A stretch of 64,000 bases of DNA, taken from NCBI GenBank assembly GCA_963763215.1, contig CAVXNX010000002.1, positions 248,001 to 312,000 of the forward strand. The letters are read 5' to 3'. Shown here piece after piece: positions 29,688 through 39,629 of this stretch. The translations under genes were made by a program, and so were the position numbers. The notes below the pieces were generated by a model. It saw only the letters and a program-made list of their open reading frames with translations, did not search any database and was not told the DNA's origin. Origin of the DNA: DASQZK01 sp963763215 (GTDB taxonomy: Bacteria > Bacteroidota > Bacteroidia > Bacteroidales > GCA-2748055). Every line of letters starts with the position of its first letter. The first letter of the stretch is position 1.

Positions 29688-29739
29688 AGCTTTGAAACTG
29701 AAGCCGAAGGGTCATCGCGTTTTCGTGCAAACACTAGTT

Positions 29740-29890
29740 AGTGCTTGCAAGAAGACGCCAATAGCTGCGTTATGCTCGACTTCAAAACAGTCATTTACGA
29801 ATAGTAAACTCCTGTTTTTCAGTCATCGCAAGCCTTGCTCTTGACGTTTATCAAGCACGGCTAAAAAACATGAGTTTTCTTTCTGACACT
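29740..29890. mobile_element. MITE-like palindromic element, copy 1
   Basis: 151 bp, nearly identical to 40734-40888. The ends are AGTGCTTGCAAGAAGACGCC and, read from the other side, AGTGTCAGAAAGAAAACTC, the same two end types as the larger element next to it. AGTT flanks it directly on both sides (29736-29739 and 29891-29894). Inside are a long imperfect stem and a central hairpin AAAACAG...CTGTTTT enclosing TTTAC-GAATA-GTAAA. No ORF. Confidence 0.75.
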
Positions 29891-30056
29891 AGTTAGTTGT
29901 TTTATGTAGTAGTCGGATTGATTGACTTTTGATCAGTGTTCCGGAAAAGAAACCCTTTTCCGGAACCTGACAGAAGTTTTTTTATGCCCGGTATGTTGAT
30001 TCGCCCACTCGTCGGAGCGGAGCATTGACCAGAACGTTCGCCGGCCCTTTCCCGTG

Positions 30057-30473
30057 TTATTTTTTCAGAAAACGTTTGAATTTGGACGACATCTTGAAAT
30101 AGGTATACCTCGCGGAATGTTCGCCTGTTTCCATCACCGTGTCGCCCAAAACCTGGAAGGTGCTTTTTTCTCCCGCTATCCTCGAGAAATAGATATCGCA
30201 TTCTTTCTCATTCGAATCGACCATATTGACATACACAAGATTCTCATCAAAATCCGAATGCAGACGGTGCTGGCAAAGAGGACAGAAAAAATCGACCGTA
30301 TCACCTTCTTTGTATTCGAATTTCGGGTGTTTGATACTGGTGTAATTTCCGATCTCCGGGTGAAGCAGTAAGAGGCCCTTTTCGCGGTTTTTATTCCGGA
30401 TGGTCAGGACGATATAATCACCCACCTTCAGATGACCCCTGCAATGCGGACACAGAAAATGATTGTTGGACAT
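30057..30473 (-). CDS. Zinc-ribbon-type conserved hypothetical protein
   Basis: 138 residues, intact. Two CxxC pairs, CPHC near residue 8 and CPLC near residue 65, could form one zinc site. Between them lies a small beta domain (VGDYIVLTIRNKN ... FEYKEGDTVDFF); the C-terminal half reads YFSRIAGEKSTFQVLGD and ends in a lysine-rich tail, FKMSSKFKRFLKK. There is no signal peptide, so it should act in the cytoplasm. I know similar uncharacterised proteins in Bacteroidota but no function. It stands alone between the mobile element and the DCC gene, transcribed away from the latter. Confidence 0.7.
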   Translation of the reverse strand: MSNNHFLCPHCRGHLKVGDYIVLTIRNKNREKGLLLLHPEIGNYTSIKHPKFEYKEGDTVDFFCPLCQHRLHSDFDENLVYVNMVDSNEKECDIYFSRIAGEKSTFQVLGDTVMETGEHSARYTYFKMSSKFKRFLKK

Positions 30474-30608
30474 GATTCCTGTTTTTTATCGGTGAACACC
30501 TTTACGGCAAGTTACTAAAACAGGATGAGGATGTCAATGAGAGAGCGTGGGGTAATTTCCGCCCAAAACGAAAAGGCTCCGAATTGTTCTTTCCGTTAAA
30601 AGCACGGC

Positions 30609-31028
30609 ATGACACAACAACCTTCCGGAACGGATTTCCCGGTCGTCCTGTACGATGAACACTGCAATCTCTGCAGCGCCACCGTGCTGTTCATTCTGCG
30701 AAATGACAGGAACGGGCGGTTCCGGTTCGTCGGACTGCGCAGCGATCTGAGAAAGAAGCGATTCCCTCTTTCTCTCAACGAATCCCCGTTCAAATCCGTC
30801 ATTCTGGTGGACCAGGGCCGGAAATACTTCCGGTCGGATGCGGTGCTAAGGATCGTCCGCCGGCTGGATTTTCCTGCCAACCTCCTTTTTGTATTCGTGA
30901 TCATCCCCCGGGCGATCAGGGACCGGATATATAACTGGGTGGCCCGCAACCGGTTCCGATGGTTCGGTCACAGGGACGAACCCATCAATCCGGGAGGGAG
31001 ATGGGAGAACCGGTTTCTGGACGAGTGA
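30609..31028 (+). CDS. DCC-family thiol-disulfide oxidoreductase (DUF393)
   Basis: 139 residues, intact. The family signature DxxCxxC is present as YDEHCNLCSAT near residue 15, within a thioredoxin-like start (PVVLYDEHCNLC). The middle shows FRFVGLRSD and KSVILVDQGRKYFRSDAVLRI, and the end IIPRAIRDRIYNWVARNRFRWFG, which is the conserved DCC1 close. The C-terminal residues after RWFG are longer and more polar than usual. The reaction is not established for the family; a redox role through the cysteine pair is assumed. It is a single gene by spacing. Confidence 0.85.
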   Translation: MTQQPSGTDFPVVLYDEHCNLCSATVLFILRNDRNGRFRFVGLRSDLRKKRFPLSLNESPFKSVILVDQGRKYFRSDAVLRIVRRLDFPANLLFVFVIIPRAIRDRIYNWVARNRFRWFGHRDEPINPGGRWENRFLDE

Positions 31029-31151
31029 TTTCTTACCCGGTTTCGCCACGATTCAAAACAATTTTTCCTTTATTTGTGTTTAGCGAACGACAAACAGGAA
31101 TAATGCGGGTTTATTCATGCCGCATTTTATTCAAATCTAACCCCCCAATTC

Positions 31152-32035
31152 ATGAAAAAGAAATGGACTTCTTATTTCTTTGTTGGTTATTTCCTATGCT
31201 GTGTATGCACAGGACACCGATACAAAAAAAGACACCCTTGGCTGGAACAAAGGCGGGCTTGCCAGTCTAACCTTCTCCCAGGTCTCCCTCTACCAGTGGG
31301 CCGCCGGTGGAGAGCCGTCGGTATCCGGCGAAGGTCTGTTCAATGTGTACGCCAACTACCTCACCCTGCTTTCCAGTTGGAAAACTTCACTGGATCTTGG
31401 CTTCGGCCTGAATAAACAGGGTCAGATCACGCGGAAAACGAACGACCGGATCGAGTTTACCTCCCAATACGGACGAAAAGCATCAGATGACTGGGAGTAC
31501 AGCGGCCTGTTGAATTTCAGGACCCAGTTTGCCAACGGGTATAAATACTATGGTGACACCGCAAAGGCCAGGATATCCGATTTCATGGCGCCGGGTTACC
31601 TGACCGGCTCGGTGGGGATGGATTACTCACCCTGGTGATCACTTCGACCTTTTTCTTTCGCCATTGGCAGCCAAATTCACCTTCGTCATGGATGATTCAC
31701 TTTCAGCTGCAGGGCAGTTCGGCGTCAGTCCGGGAGAAAAGGTAAGGGCCGAACTGGGGGGATATGTCAGGGTGAAATATACCGTCGAAGTGGTGGAGAA
31801 TGTGACCCTGGGTTCGAAAATCGATTTCTTTTCCAACTACCTCGACAAACCGGGAAACATCGATATTAATTTCGAACTCCTCCTGGCCATGAAGATCAAC
31901 AATTTTCTGTCGGCCACGCTCAATGTGAACGGGATTTATGATGACGACATCAACCTGATCCGCAAAGACGGGAGTGTGGGACCCGGGTGGCAGCTGAAGG
32001 AAGTGTTAGGGGTCGGATTTTCCTATCAGTTCTAA
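31152..32035 (+). CDS. DUF3078 domain protein, exported (frameshifted)
   Basis: About 294 residues in three pieces, with frameshifts near 31185 and 31635. The corrected N-terminus is a signal peptide ending VISYAVYAQ. The body has GWNKGGLASLTFSQVSLYQW and GGEPSVSGEGLFN, the characteristic opening of DUF3078 proteins, then ITRKTNDRIEFTSQYG, and closes with LKEVLGVGFSYQF, a terminal strand fit for an outer-membrane barrel. The function of the family is unknown. Its stop codon overlaps the stop of the converging DUF4924 gene by four bases. Confidence 0.8.
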
Positions 32036-32574
32036 AATTCCGACATGCCCTGTTCGAAGTCCCGGAAGCGGACAGAAAGTTCCGCCAGCCACTCACTGAT
32101 GTGGCCAAAGGCCTTTTCCGTTTCGGGATTCAGGGTCCGCTGCTGAAGCCTCAGCATGAGAAGTCCGTACAAGCCGTTGAGGCCCAGTTCCACATCATTG
32201 ATCGAGGCATCCTGCGATTTCACCCTCAGTTCTTCAATGGCGGGGCGTGCATTGGCGAAGGCGTCACTGTAGTTGGTTTCATTGCCTTTGTTCAACAACC
32301 TGAGATGGAGATTGTTGACTTCATCGATGAGGCTGTTCAACAAGGGGATATGTCCTTTTTTTTCCACACCGTTATCCTTCATCATCCGGATCAGTGAGAC
32401 GTACCACTCGCGCATATCCCTTTTGACAGAGTAGGGCTGATCGAACCGCGAAATGATGCGCTGGTCGATCAGGTCGATATTGAATTCCGAAGCCCGGATG
32501 ACATCCTCAATCTGGAACATGTAAAGCAGATATTCCGCGATGTTTTCCTTGCGTTTCTCCTGAGCGATGATCAT
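32032..32574 (-). CDS. DUF4924 family protein
   Basis: 180 residues, intact and mainly helical. The opening MIIAQEKRKENIAEYLLYMFQIEDVIRA and the middle segment KRDMREWYVSLIRMM match the DUF4924 proteins found almost only in Bacteroidota. No signal peptide or catalytic motif is visible and the function is unknown. It is four bases downstream of the S4-domain gene on the same strand, so the two are likely co-transcribed, and it converges on the DUF3078 gene with overlapping stops. Confidence 0.8.
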   Translation of the reverse strand: MIIAQEKRKENIAEYLLYMFQIEDVIRASEFNIDLIDQRIISRFDQPYSVKRDMREWYVSLIRMMKDNGVEKKGHIPLLNSLIDEVNNLHLRLLNKGNETNYSDAFANARPAIEELRVKSQDASINDVELGLNGLYGLLMLRLQQRTLNPETEKAFGHISEWLAELSVRFRDFEQGMSEF

Positions 32575-32577
32575 AGG

Positions 32578-32965
32578 TCAGTTGTCTTTTATTTTGTCGA
32601 TGGTCCGGCGGTCCTTTTTGGTTGGCCGGCCGGCGCCTTTGTCACGTTTGATGAAGAAATCGTCCTGCATTCTGAGTTTGGCGAGTTCCTCTTCCGGGGT
32701 CAGATCGGAGGCGAAATCGGGTACGAGCCTGGCGGCCACCCGGCTTTTGGGAAAAGCGAGCGCGCGGTAGGTGTAAACCACGGGTGGTTTACGGATCTCA
32801 ATTTCTTCCCCTGCATGGATCGTGCCGGGAAGGCTTGACCTGCTGACCCCCGATTTTAACTCTTCCCTTTTTACAGGCCTCGGTAGCCAGCGAGCGGGTC
32901 TTGAAAATCCGCACCGACCAAAGGTATTTGTCTATCCTGGGCTGATTGTCCTGGTCGTTGTTCAT
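32578..32965 (-). CDS. S4-domain RNA-binding protein, Hsp15/HslR-like (frameshifted)
   Basis: About 129 residues split by a frameshift near 32815. The S4 domain is at the start: RIDKYLWSVRIFKTRSLATEACKKGRVKIGG is the typical run for Hsp15-type proteins that bind 50S subunits carrying stalled nascent chains. The second piece continues PPVVYTYRALAFPKSRVAARLV, and the basic tail ends KGAGRPTKKDRRTIDK. ATG 32965 starts MNNDQDNQPRIDKYLW; the upstream part of that frame is not conserved. It lies before DUF4924 and after the response regulator on the same strand. Confidence 0.8.
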
Positions 32966-33069
32966 GCTGTGTGTTCTGTAAGCGATTGTTTGAGCGGGTT
33001 TTTCATAGGGCCCTGCAAATATCGGGATTTTCGTCCTGTTCCGCAAGTTCACGGGCCTGCCTGCTGGCG

Positions 33070-33774
33070 TCATTCCTCCACCTCGAGCCGGAATCCCGTC
33101 CGGGGCACATTCACGATAGACACCCTGTCGTCAGAACTGAGGAATTTCCGGAGCTTGGTGATGTAGACATCCATGCTCCTTCCCATGAAGTAGTCATCGT
33201 CGCCCCAGATATTCTTCAGGGCCACTTCCCTCCTGACCACCTTGTTTTTATTGATGCAGAGCAGCCGGAGAACTTCGGCCTCCTTTTTGGTCAGCCGTCT
33301 CTCCCCTGAGGGGGACTTGAGGACGTGGTTGGTATAATCGAAGGTCATGCTGCCGATATGGAACACATTGCCGGCATCGTCTTTCAGGATGGAATATTTG
33401 GATCGTCTCAGGATGGCATCGATCCGAAGATTCAGTTCTTCTGTGCTGAAGGGTTTGGTGATGTAATCGTCGGCACCGATCTTCAGTCCGCGGATCCTGT
33501 CCTTTTCCATATTTTTAGCCGTCAGGAAGATGAAGGGGATTTCCGGATCCAGTTTGCGGATCTCTTCAGCCAGGGTAAAGCCGTCGATCAGGGGGAGCAT
33601 AACGTCGAGGATGCAAAGGTCGAAGTTCCCGTCGCGGAACAGTTCAAATCCTTCCCGGCCGTCGCGGGCAAGCACCACCTCGTAATGGCTCATCCGGAGG
33701 AAGTCGCTCAGAACATACCCAAGGTTGGCGTCGTCTTCAACGAGCAATATTTTCGAACTGTTAGTCTTCTTCAT
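33070..33774 (-). CDS. OmpR/PhoB-type response regulator (RprY-like)
   Basis: 234 residues, intact. The receiver has KILLVEDDANLG, the phospho-acceptor in CILDVMLPLIDGF, the switch in IFLTAKN and the conserved lysine in DDYITKPFS. The winged helix begins near residue 135; RRLTKKEAEVLRLLCINKNKVV and SMDVYITKLRKFLSSD form its recognition part, ending VPRTGFRLEVEE. Length and motifs are close to RprY of Bacteroides, though orthology cannot be proved here. The sensor kinase gene ends ten bases upstream of its ATG, so both should be made from one message. Confidence 0.9.
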   Translation of the reverse strand: MKKTNSSKILLVEDDANLGYVLSDFLRMSHYEVVLARDGREGFELFRDGNFDLCILDVMLPLIDGFTLAEEIRKLDPEIPFIFLTAKNMEKDRIRGLKIGADDYITKPFSTEELNLRIDAILRRSKYSILKDDAGNVFHIGSMTFDYTNHVLKSPSGERRLTKKEAEVLRLLCINKNKVVRREVALKNIWGDDDYFMGRSMDVYITKLRKFLSSDDRVSIVNVPRTGFRLEVEE

Positions 33775-33784
33775 GACGTTCTCT

Positions 33785-35063
33785 TTATTCGTTCGCCAGG
33801 GGAATGAATACATCAAAACGTGTACCCTTTCCGGGTTCACTGTATACATTTATTTTTCCTCCGTGCGCTTCAGTCATCTGTTTTACATAGTAAAGGCCTA
33901 TCCCAAAGCCTTTTGCATTGTGAACATCACCGGTGGGAACCCTGAAAAACCGGTCAAAAATATGTCGTATGTTTTCCCGGCTGATGCCAATGCCCCTGTC
34001 CTCGACTGAAAAAACGTAAAATCCGCCCTCATTCCTGCTGCCAATGATTATAACTGGTTTTTTACCTGAATATTTTATGGCATTGCTGAGGAGATTGTTG
34101 ACGATATTCCCGAAATGCAGAGGATCGACACTGACCATGGCATTTTCAGCTTCCTGCCGGTAGATGACTTCAACTTCCCGGTCGCAATGTTCAAGGAGGA
34201 GATGATCAACATTTTTCCGGATCATCTCATCCATTTGGATAACTTTCCTGTCGAGTTTATATTCCCCTTTTTCGAGGAGGGCGAGCTTGAGGACCTGTTC
34301 GACTTGTTGCCGCATCCGGCTGTTTTCTTCATAAATCACCCTCGAATACCTGGCGATCCGCGATTCCGGATGCTCTTTCTGAGTGTTCAGAAGGACTTCC
34401 GACGCCAGGGAGATCGTGGAAATGGGGGTTTTGAATTCATGGGTGATGTTATTGATGAAATCGTCCCGGATCTCGGAGATCTTTTTCTGCCGGAAGATGG
34501 CGATGATGATGTAATAAAAGGATAAGATGATGACGATCAGGAAAATGCCCGAGGTGATCATCCATGCTGACATCCTGACGAGTTCATCCCTTCGCTGGTC
34601 GGGAAAGTACAGCTCCAGATGGTAATAATTTTTTTTCCAGAGGTTGTGCAGGCAGGCTTTATGAATATGCGCATTTTTCCTGTCGGGAAGGTTGGGAGAG
34701 GAACTCCAGACCACCGAATCATTGCCGGTTTTGACGATGGAGTAGACGTAGTTTTGGTCGAGGTCATGGTAATCGGCGTATTTCCGGATCAGCCGGCGCA
34801 GCAGGTTAAGGTCGAGAACGCTGAAGATCCCTTCTCCTGTGGGCTTCTCTTCTCCTGCTGACACTGACCAGGGTATCGCTCGCCGGAATGATCCGGTCGT
34901 TGAGCTCTTCGAGTACATCGGCAAGGGCGAGATCGACCCGGTGCGAATGCTGCCTTTCTGCCAGGTCCAGGGCATTTCTCACCCAAAGCATCTGGGTGAT
35001 GATGAGTCCCGAAAGCGACAGGGCTGAGAAAAAGATGATATATTTGATGGTACGTTTTCCCAT
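33785..35063 (-). CDS. Sensor histidine kinase (frameshifted)
   Basis: About 426 residues with a frameshift near 34850. Two membrane spans flank a periplasmic domain of roughly 120 residues: the first is IKYIIFFSALSLSGLIITQML, shortly after the start, and the second is ITSGIFLIVIILSFYYIIIAI. The HisKA box is ITHEFKTPISTISLASE. The ATPase shows the N box in NNLLSNAIKYSG, G1 in VEDRGIGIS and G2 in AKGFGIGLYYV. It would sense an unknown periplasmic or envelope signal and phosphorylate the regulator encoded just downstream. The pair is RprXY-like in layout. Confidence 0.88.
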
Positions 35064-35148
35064 GAACGACAGAGGCATCTGGAAGTAGAACGGATGAAAG
35101 CTTCAGATGAATTAACAACCGATTAACGGAAAGGTTGATGGCGGGTGA

Positions 35149-35714
35149 TCAGTGGTTGTTGTATTCATTCATCGTATGGTCGATGCCGATGGTACCAAAC
35201 GATTTTATGATCTCGCAGGCCAGGGAGATCCGCTCAGGAAGCGCTTTTTCCTCTTCTGCGGTCCAGTGGCCGAGGACATAGTCGACCTGGTAGCCCTGCG
35301 GGAAATCGTTGCCAATGCCAAAGCGCAGCCGTGGAAAGACCTGGCTGCCCAGAACCTGGATAATGTTATTCAGGCCATTGTGCCCGGCATCGCCGCCGCG
35401 CGGGCGCGAGCCTGAGAGTGCCAAAGGGGAGGGCCAGATCATCGGCGATCACCAGGAGGTTTTCTGCGGGAATCTTAAGCATTTTAAGATAATAGTGAAC
35501 GGCCAGTCCGCTGCGGTTGACATAGGTGGTTGGCTTGAGCAGATGGAAGATCCTGGATTTATACTTGAACTCGCTGATGTATCCGTACCGTTTATCGAGG
35601 AAAGAAATACCGGATGCCGCAGGCCAGGGCATCCAGTATATCAAATCCGATGTTATGGCGTGTGTGAGCGTACTGCTCACCCGGGTTTCCGAGTCCTGTG
35701 ATGAGATACTTCAA
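35149..35714 (-). CDS. pth: Peptidyl-tRNA hydrolase (frameshifted)
   Basis: About 188 residues, the usual length, in three frames joined near 35640 and 35415. The first piece reads KYLITGLGNPGEQYAHTRHNIGFDILDALA, holding the catalytic histidine in RHNIGF and the asparagine in GLGNPG. The second has LKPTTYVNRSGLAV and VIADDLALPFGTLRL, the third GGDAGHNGLNNI and FPRLRFGIGNDFP. The enzyme frees tRNA from prematurely released peptidyl-tRNA. The only start in frame is a TTG at 35714, right after a stop, so either TTG is used or an ATG has been misread. It follows rplY, as often seen. Confidence 0.88.
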
Positions 35715-35738
35715 AACTGATCAAGCCATTTGAAATGA

Positions 35739-36401
35739 TCATTCAGCAGCATTTTTCTCAGCGGCTTCGCCTTCAGCAGCTTCGCCTTCAGCAGCTTCAC
35801 CTTCAGCAGCAGCACCTTCAGCGCCTTCTTCGGGACCTCCATGTCTTTCATGGCCACACGTGAAGAGACAACGGAAACCACCATCGAACGGTGCGGATCG
35901 AGAATTTCAAGATTGGGATAGTTCAGGTCGCTCAACTTTGATGACATCGCCGATATTGACATTGGTAATGTCGACATCCAGCCGGTCGGGAAGGTTCTCG
36001 GCAAGACCCTTCACCTTGAGATACCTTTTTCTCTGCCGCAGTTTACCACCGTTGCGGATACCGATGGAGTTCCCGGTGAGATTGATCGGGAATGTTGGCC
36101 ACAACGGGTTTGCCCTTCGATCACTTCGACGAAATCGATATGGATGATCTTGTCGGTCACCGGATGAAACTGGATTTCCTGCATGATGGCCATGTAGCTT
36201 TTGCCCGTCGACGTTCAGCTGAACAAGAAAGACATCGGGTGAAAAGACCACCTTGTTGAACAGGTTTTCGTGGGCATAGAAGTGAAGATTTTCTTCTCCA
36301 CCGTACATGACACAGGGAACCATGCTCTGGTTCCTGAGGCGCCTGGTTTCGGATTTGCCAAGCTTCTCTCTTTTTTGACTTGAATTTCTAAATGTTTTCA
36401 T
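35739..36401 (-). CDS. rplY: 50S ribosomal protein L25/general stress protein Ctc (frameshifted)
   Basis: About 220 residues, but the reading frame changes at least four times (near 35830, 35935, 36110 and 36215). Pieces fit the Ctc-type L25: KREKLGKSETRRLRNQSMVPCVMYGG, KVVFSPDVFLVQLNVDG, MAIMQEIQFHPVTDKIIHIDF, INLTGNSIGIRNGGKL and LKVKGLAENLPDRLDVDI. It binds 5S rRNA in the large subunit. The tail is encoded by a tandem repeat and reads as repeats of AAEGE, an acidic alanine/glutamate stretch common in this group. So many breaks in a ribosomal gene point to assembly errors. Confidence 0.88.
35755..35825 (-). repeat. Tandem 12-15 bp coding repeat in the rplY tail
   Basis: Units of the form CAGCAGCTTCGCCTT / CAGCAGCTTCACCTT recur on the plus strand and encode the A-A-E-G-E repeats of the L25 C-terminus. 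Slippage here would change tail length without loss of frame. Confidence 0.7.
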
Positions 36402-36501
36402 AATACGTTTGTGCTACTAAGAATTAAACAATAAGATGAATTCCCCATCACACATGGGTAATTTTAATGATCCTGAAAAATCGGAGTGCAAATATACGAA
36501 C

Positions 36502-37439
36502 TTAAGTGATAAAATGTGAGCTTATCGACTGATAATTATAGACTTTATTGATGACCTCGGCAAAAAGGTCGGCAATGGAGAGGACTTTGATCTTCCCGAA
36601 AAGTTTTTTATGGGGATGGAATCGGTGACGATCACCTCATCGATGAACGACTGTTCAATGCGTTCGTAGGCCGGGCCGGAAAGCACCGGGTGAGTGGCCA
36701 CGGCTCTCACGGAGAGGGCCCCTTCATTTTTCATCATTTCGGCGGCGAGGGTAATGGTGCCGGCGGTGTCGATCATATCATCGATGATGAAGATGTTCTT
36801 GTCCTTCATATCGCCGATGGCGCGAATTTCTTCAACCACATTGGGTTTTTTTCTCACCTTGTAACAAATCACCATCTGGCAGCCGAGGAAACGGGCGTAG
36901 GCATTGGCCCTTTTCGTTCCTCCCATATCGGGTGCGGCAACGGCCAGATTATCCAGTTCCAGGCTTTTAATATAGGGCACGAAGATGGAAGAAGCGTAGA
37001 GGTGGTCGACGGGAACATCGAAAAATCCCTGGAGCTGGTCGGCATGCATGTCCATCGTCATTACCCTGTCGACACCTGCAGAGACCAGCAGGTTGGCGAT
37101 AAGTTTGGCGCCGATCGAAGAACGGGGCTTGTCTTTCCTGTCCTGGCGGCCGTATCCGAAGTAGGGGAGAACGGCGACCACTTTATAGGCGCTGGCCCGC
37201 TTGGCGGCATCAATCATCAGGAGAAGTTCGAGGATATTTTCTGCCGGGGGGGGGGTGGACTGAATGATGAAGACGATGCATCCCCTGACTGATTCTTCAT
37301 AAAAGGGTTGGAATCTCACCGTCACTGAATTCAAGAACCGTCGTTTTCCCAGCTCGATCCCGAAGGATTTTGCTATTTTTTCTGCCAGAGGTTTGGTCCC
37401 TCTTCCCGCGAAAAACTTGACCGGAGCATTATTGATCAT
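36502..37439 (-). CDS. prs: Ribose-phosphate pyrophosphokinase (frameshifted near the end)
   Basis: About 312 residues. It makes PRPP from ribose-5-phosphate and ATP for nucleotide, histidine and NAD synthesis. Motifs are GRGTKPLAEKIAKS at the start, PYFGYGRQDRKDKPR (ATP-binding loop), MDMHADQLQGFF, and the PRPP-binding FIIDDMIDTAGT. A frameshift near 36600 replaces the true end; in the other frame it continues as LFGKIKVLSIADLFAEVI and stops at 36502. ATG 37439 gives the family N-terminus MINNAPVKFFAGRG. Confidence 0.92.
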
Positions 37440-37524
37440 GATTTTTGAAGAGATATGTTGAAATATGATCCTTTTTTCGGTGGCAAATGTAATCATTCTT
37501 AAACCAAAATTAAATGAATATTTT

Positions 37525-38132
37525 TCAAAAGTTGAACTGTTGGGTAATGATCTTCTCCAGATAGTCAAGCACCTCCTCCTTTCCGGTTTTGTTCAATGAT
37601 GAGGTCATGAAGGCGGGCGGCAATTCTTCCCAGGTTTTCAGCATTTCATCTTCAAAAAGATGGATATTCCGGCTCAGGTTCATTTGGTTGAGCTTGTCCG
37701 TTTTGGTAAAAACAACGGAAAAGGGCACAGCGTTCATTCCCAGCCAGGTTATGAAATCAAGGTCAATCTGCTGGGGCTTCAGCCGGCTGTCGATCAGCAC
37801 CAGCAGGCACACCAGGGATGGGCGGCCCGCAGATGATAGGTTTCGATGAGTTTTCCGAATTTTTTGCGTTCACCTTTGCTGACCCTGGCGTAGCCGTATC
37901 CGGGGAGGTCGACCAGGTACCAGGTATCGTTGATGAGAAAATGATTGATCAGCCTTGTCTTTCCCGGCGAGACCGAGGTTTTGGCCAGATTTTTTCTCCC
38001 GGTCAGAAGGTTGATCAGCGAGGATTTACCCACATTTGACCTGCCGATAAAGGCGATCTCCGGCTTGTCGGGTTTGGGACATTCGGCGGTCTGCGCACTG
38101 CTTTTGATGAATTCTGCCCGGTTGATTTTCAT
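37525..38132 (-). CDS. engB: Ribosome-biogenesis GTPase EngB/YsxC (frameshifted)
   Basis: About 202 residues, normal for the family, with one frameshift near 37815. The G1 loop is GRSNVGKSSLIN, the switch-II motif DLPGYGYARVSKGE and the G4 motif TKTDKLN; the start MKINRAEFIKSS is typical of Bacteroidota members. It helps assemble the 50S subunit and is essential in many bacteria, which again suggests that the break is a sequencing error. It is 37 bases downstream of the thioesterase stop on the same strand. Confidence 0.9.
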
Positions 38133-38165
38133 GTCTCTATCCTTGTCATTCGTAAGAAACTTTCG

Positions 38166-38523
38166 TTATTCACCACCGCCCGTGATATGGGAGGCTGTGG
38201 CGACGAGCTCTGTGCCGGCCCGGAGGCTGATCTCGAAAAAGAGCTTCCTGCCGATCACATCCGTAAGCCGGGAATGGCAGGCGAGGGAAGTTCCCGAAAC
38301 CACCGGCCTGATGTGTTTCAGGTGGATTTCGGCGCCCACGCTGCTGTACCCTTCGGGAAGCAAATGCTGCACCGACGAGAGCGCCGTGTAATTCCATGAA
38401 GGATACGATCTCAGGGGTGGCCAGCACCGGCAGCTGGTCGGTCCCGTATCGCGAGGCGACATGTTCGTCCCTGATTTCGCGCCTGACGGTATTCTCAATT
38501 CCTGGTTTCAGATGTAGGATCAT
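38166..38523 (-). CDS. Hotdog-fold thioesterase, FlK-like (frameshifted)
   Basis: About 119 residues with one frameshift near 38395. The sequence runs LKPGIENTVRREI, VLATPEIVSFMEL, then EGYSSVGAEIHLKHIRP and GRKLFFEISLRAG. This is the pattern of the small acyl-CoA thioesterases related to fluoroacetyl-CoA thioesterase, where the glutamate in the VSFMEL region and the histidine in HLKHIRP are near the catalytic site. The natural substrate is unknown; fluoroacetyl-CoA is very unlikely here. It lies upstream of engB on the same strand. Confidence 0.7.
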
Positions 38524-38634
38524 GATCGTATTCCGGTGAAAGTGAACATCAAAGCCAAAAGATAAAAAATAGCACATCCCTGTCTTTGAGATCCTTCAAA
38601 TTCCTTTAACCCACGCAGCAACCCCTTTCCACCA

Positions 38635-39619
38635 TCACTGGCGAACGTAAACTTCCAGGAGTTCGGATTCTTCCAGGGGCTCGATCGTCAATTCTTTCAG
38701 CATGGCCGGGATAAGGACGGTCTCCCCGGTTTTCAGATCCGTGGTCTTGTCGCTGCCATAGCCGATTTTGACCGATCCCCGGGCACACATGTAGATGATA
38801 AACGAGTCGATCAGGTGATAATCCTTTTCCACTGCCTTGTCCAGGCGGATGACATTGGTGGTGAAATAGGGGCAGTCCACGAGGGTCACCGTTTTGTTCT
38901 TTGCCTTTTCGTATTCTGTCCGGTAATCGGGGTGATGGTTGAAGTCGATGACATCGAGCGCCAAATCGGTATGCAATTCGCGGGCCACACCGTTTTCGTC
39001 CTTCCGGTCGAAATCGTAAATCCGGTAGGTCAGATCCGAGGTCTGCTGGATCTCGGCGAGCAGGATCCCCGCTCCGATGGTGTGAATACGCCCGGCGGGC
39101 ATGAAGAAACAATCACCCCGGTGCACCTTCTCCACATTCAGGATCTCCTGCAGACGGCCGGTGTTGAAATACTCGAGGTACGTCGGCTTGTCGATGGTCC
39201 GGCTGAAACCGGTGATCAGCTCTGCATCCTTCTCGGCATCGATAACATACCACATCTCCGTCTTGCCGTATGCGTTGTGTTTTTTCATCGCCGTCTCATC
39301 ATCGGGATGGACCTGGATGCTCAGGATCTCATTGGCATCGATGTACTTGATGAGCAGGGGGAATTCAATGCCGAACTTGTCATATACCTTGTCGCCGACA
39401 AGGTCGCCCATGTAGACCTCGATCAGTTCGAGGAGATTATTCCCCCGGAGGAATCCTTCACTCACCACGGAGATATTTCCTTCGATAGGTCGATATCTCC
39501 CAGCTTTCGCCACATTTGGGAGAGGCTCCGCTTTTGTGAAGGACGGCATTCAGCTTTTTGCCGCCCCATATTTTATCTTTTAAGATCGGTGTGAATTTCA
39601 GAGGATACAGGTCATTCAT
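38635..39619 (-). CDS. manA: Mannose-6-phosphate isomerase, type I (frameshifted)
   Basis: About 328 residues with one frameshift near 39495. The cupin fold shows LKFTPILKDKIWGG, CGESWEIS, LLIKYIDANEILSIQVHPDDE (zinc-binding histidine and neighbour), GKTEMWYVIDAE and PAGRIHTIGAG. It interconverts mannose-6-phosphate and fructose-6-phosphate. The C-terminal cupin half ends ESELLEVYVRQ. The Dabb gene stops 11 bases before its ATG, suggesting co-transcription. Confidence 0.9.
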
Positions 39620-39629
39620 GGCCGGAGAT

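Larger units (their letters stand above)
27990..29735 (-). mobile_element. Decayed IS4-like element carrying an IS110-type insertion
   Basis: The left end starts AGTGTCAGAAAGAAAAC (27990) and the right end, read on the minus strand from 29735, starts AGTGTTTGCACGAAAAC. Both continue with CGAT, two differing bases and CCCTTCGGCTTC, so the inverted ends match at about 29 of 36 positions. AGTT flanks both ends (27986-27989 and 29736-29739) as a possible 4-bp target duplication, though the GTTAGTT background weakens that evidence. Inside are the 3' part of an IS4-type transposase (28320-28805) and an IS110-type transposase lacking its start (28806-29700). Inference: an IS4-like element was invaded by IS110 and lost the 5' half of its own transposase. 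Neither transposase looks functional. Confidence 0.6.

Noticed and set aside
35759..35825. CRISPR-like short repeats
   Set aside because: The units are contiguous, have no spacers, and encode the L25 tail.
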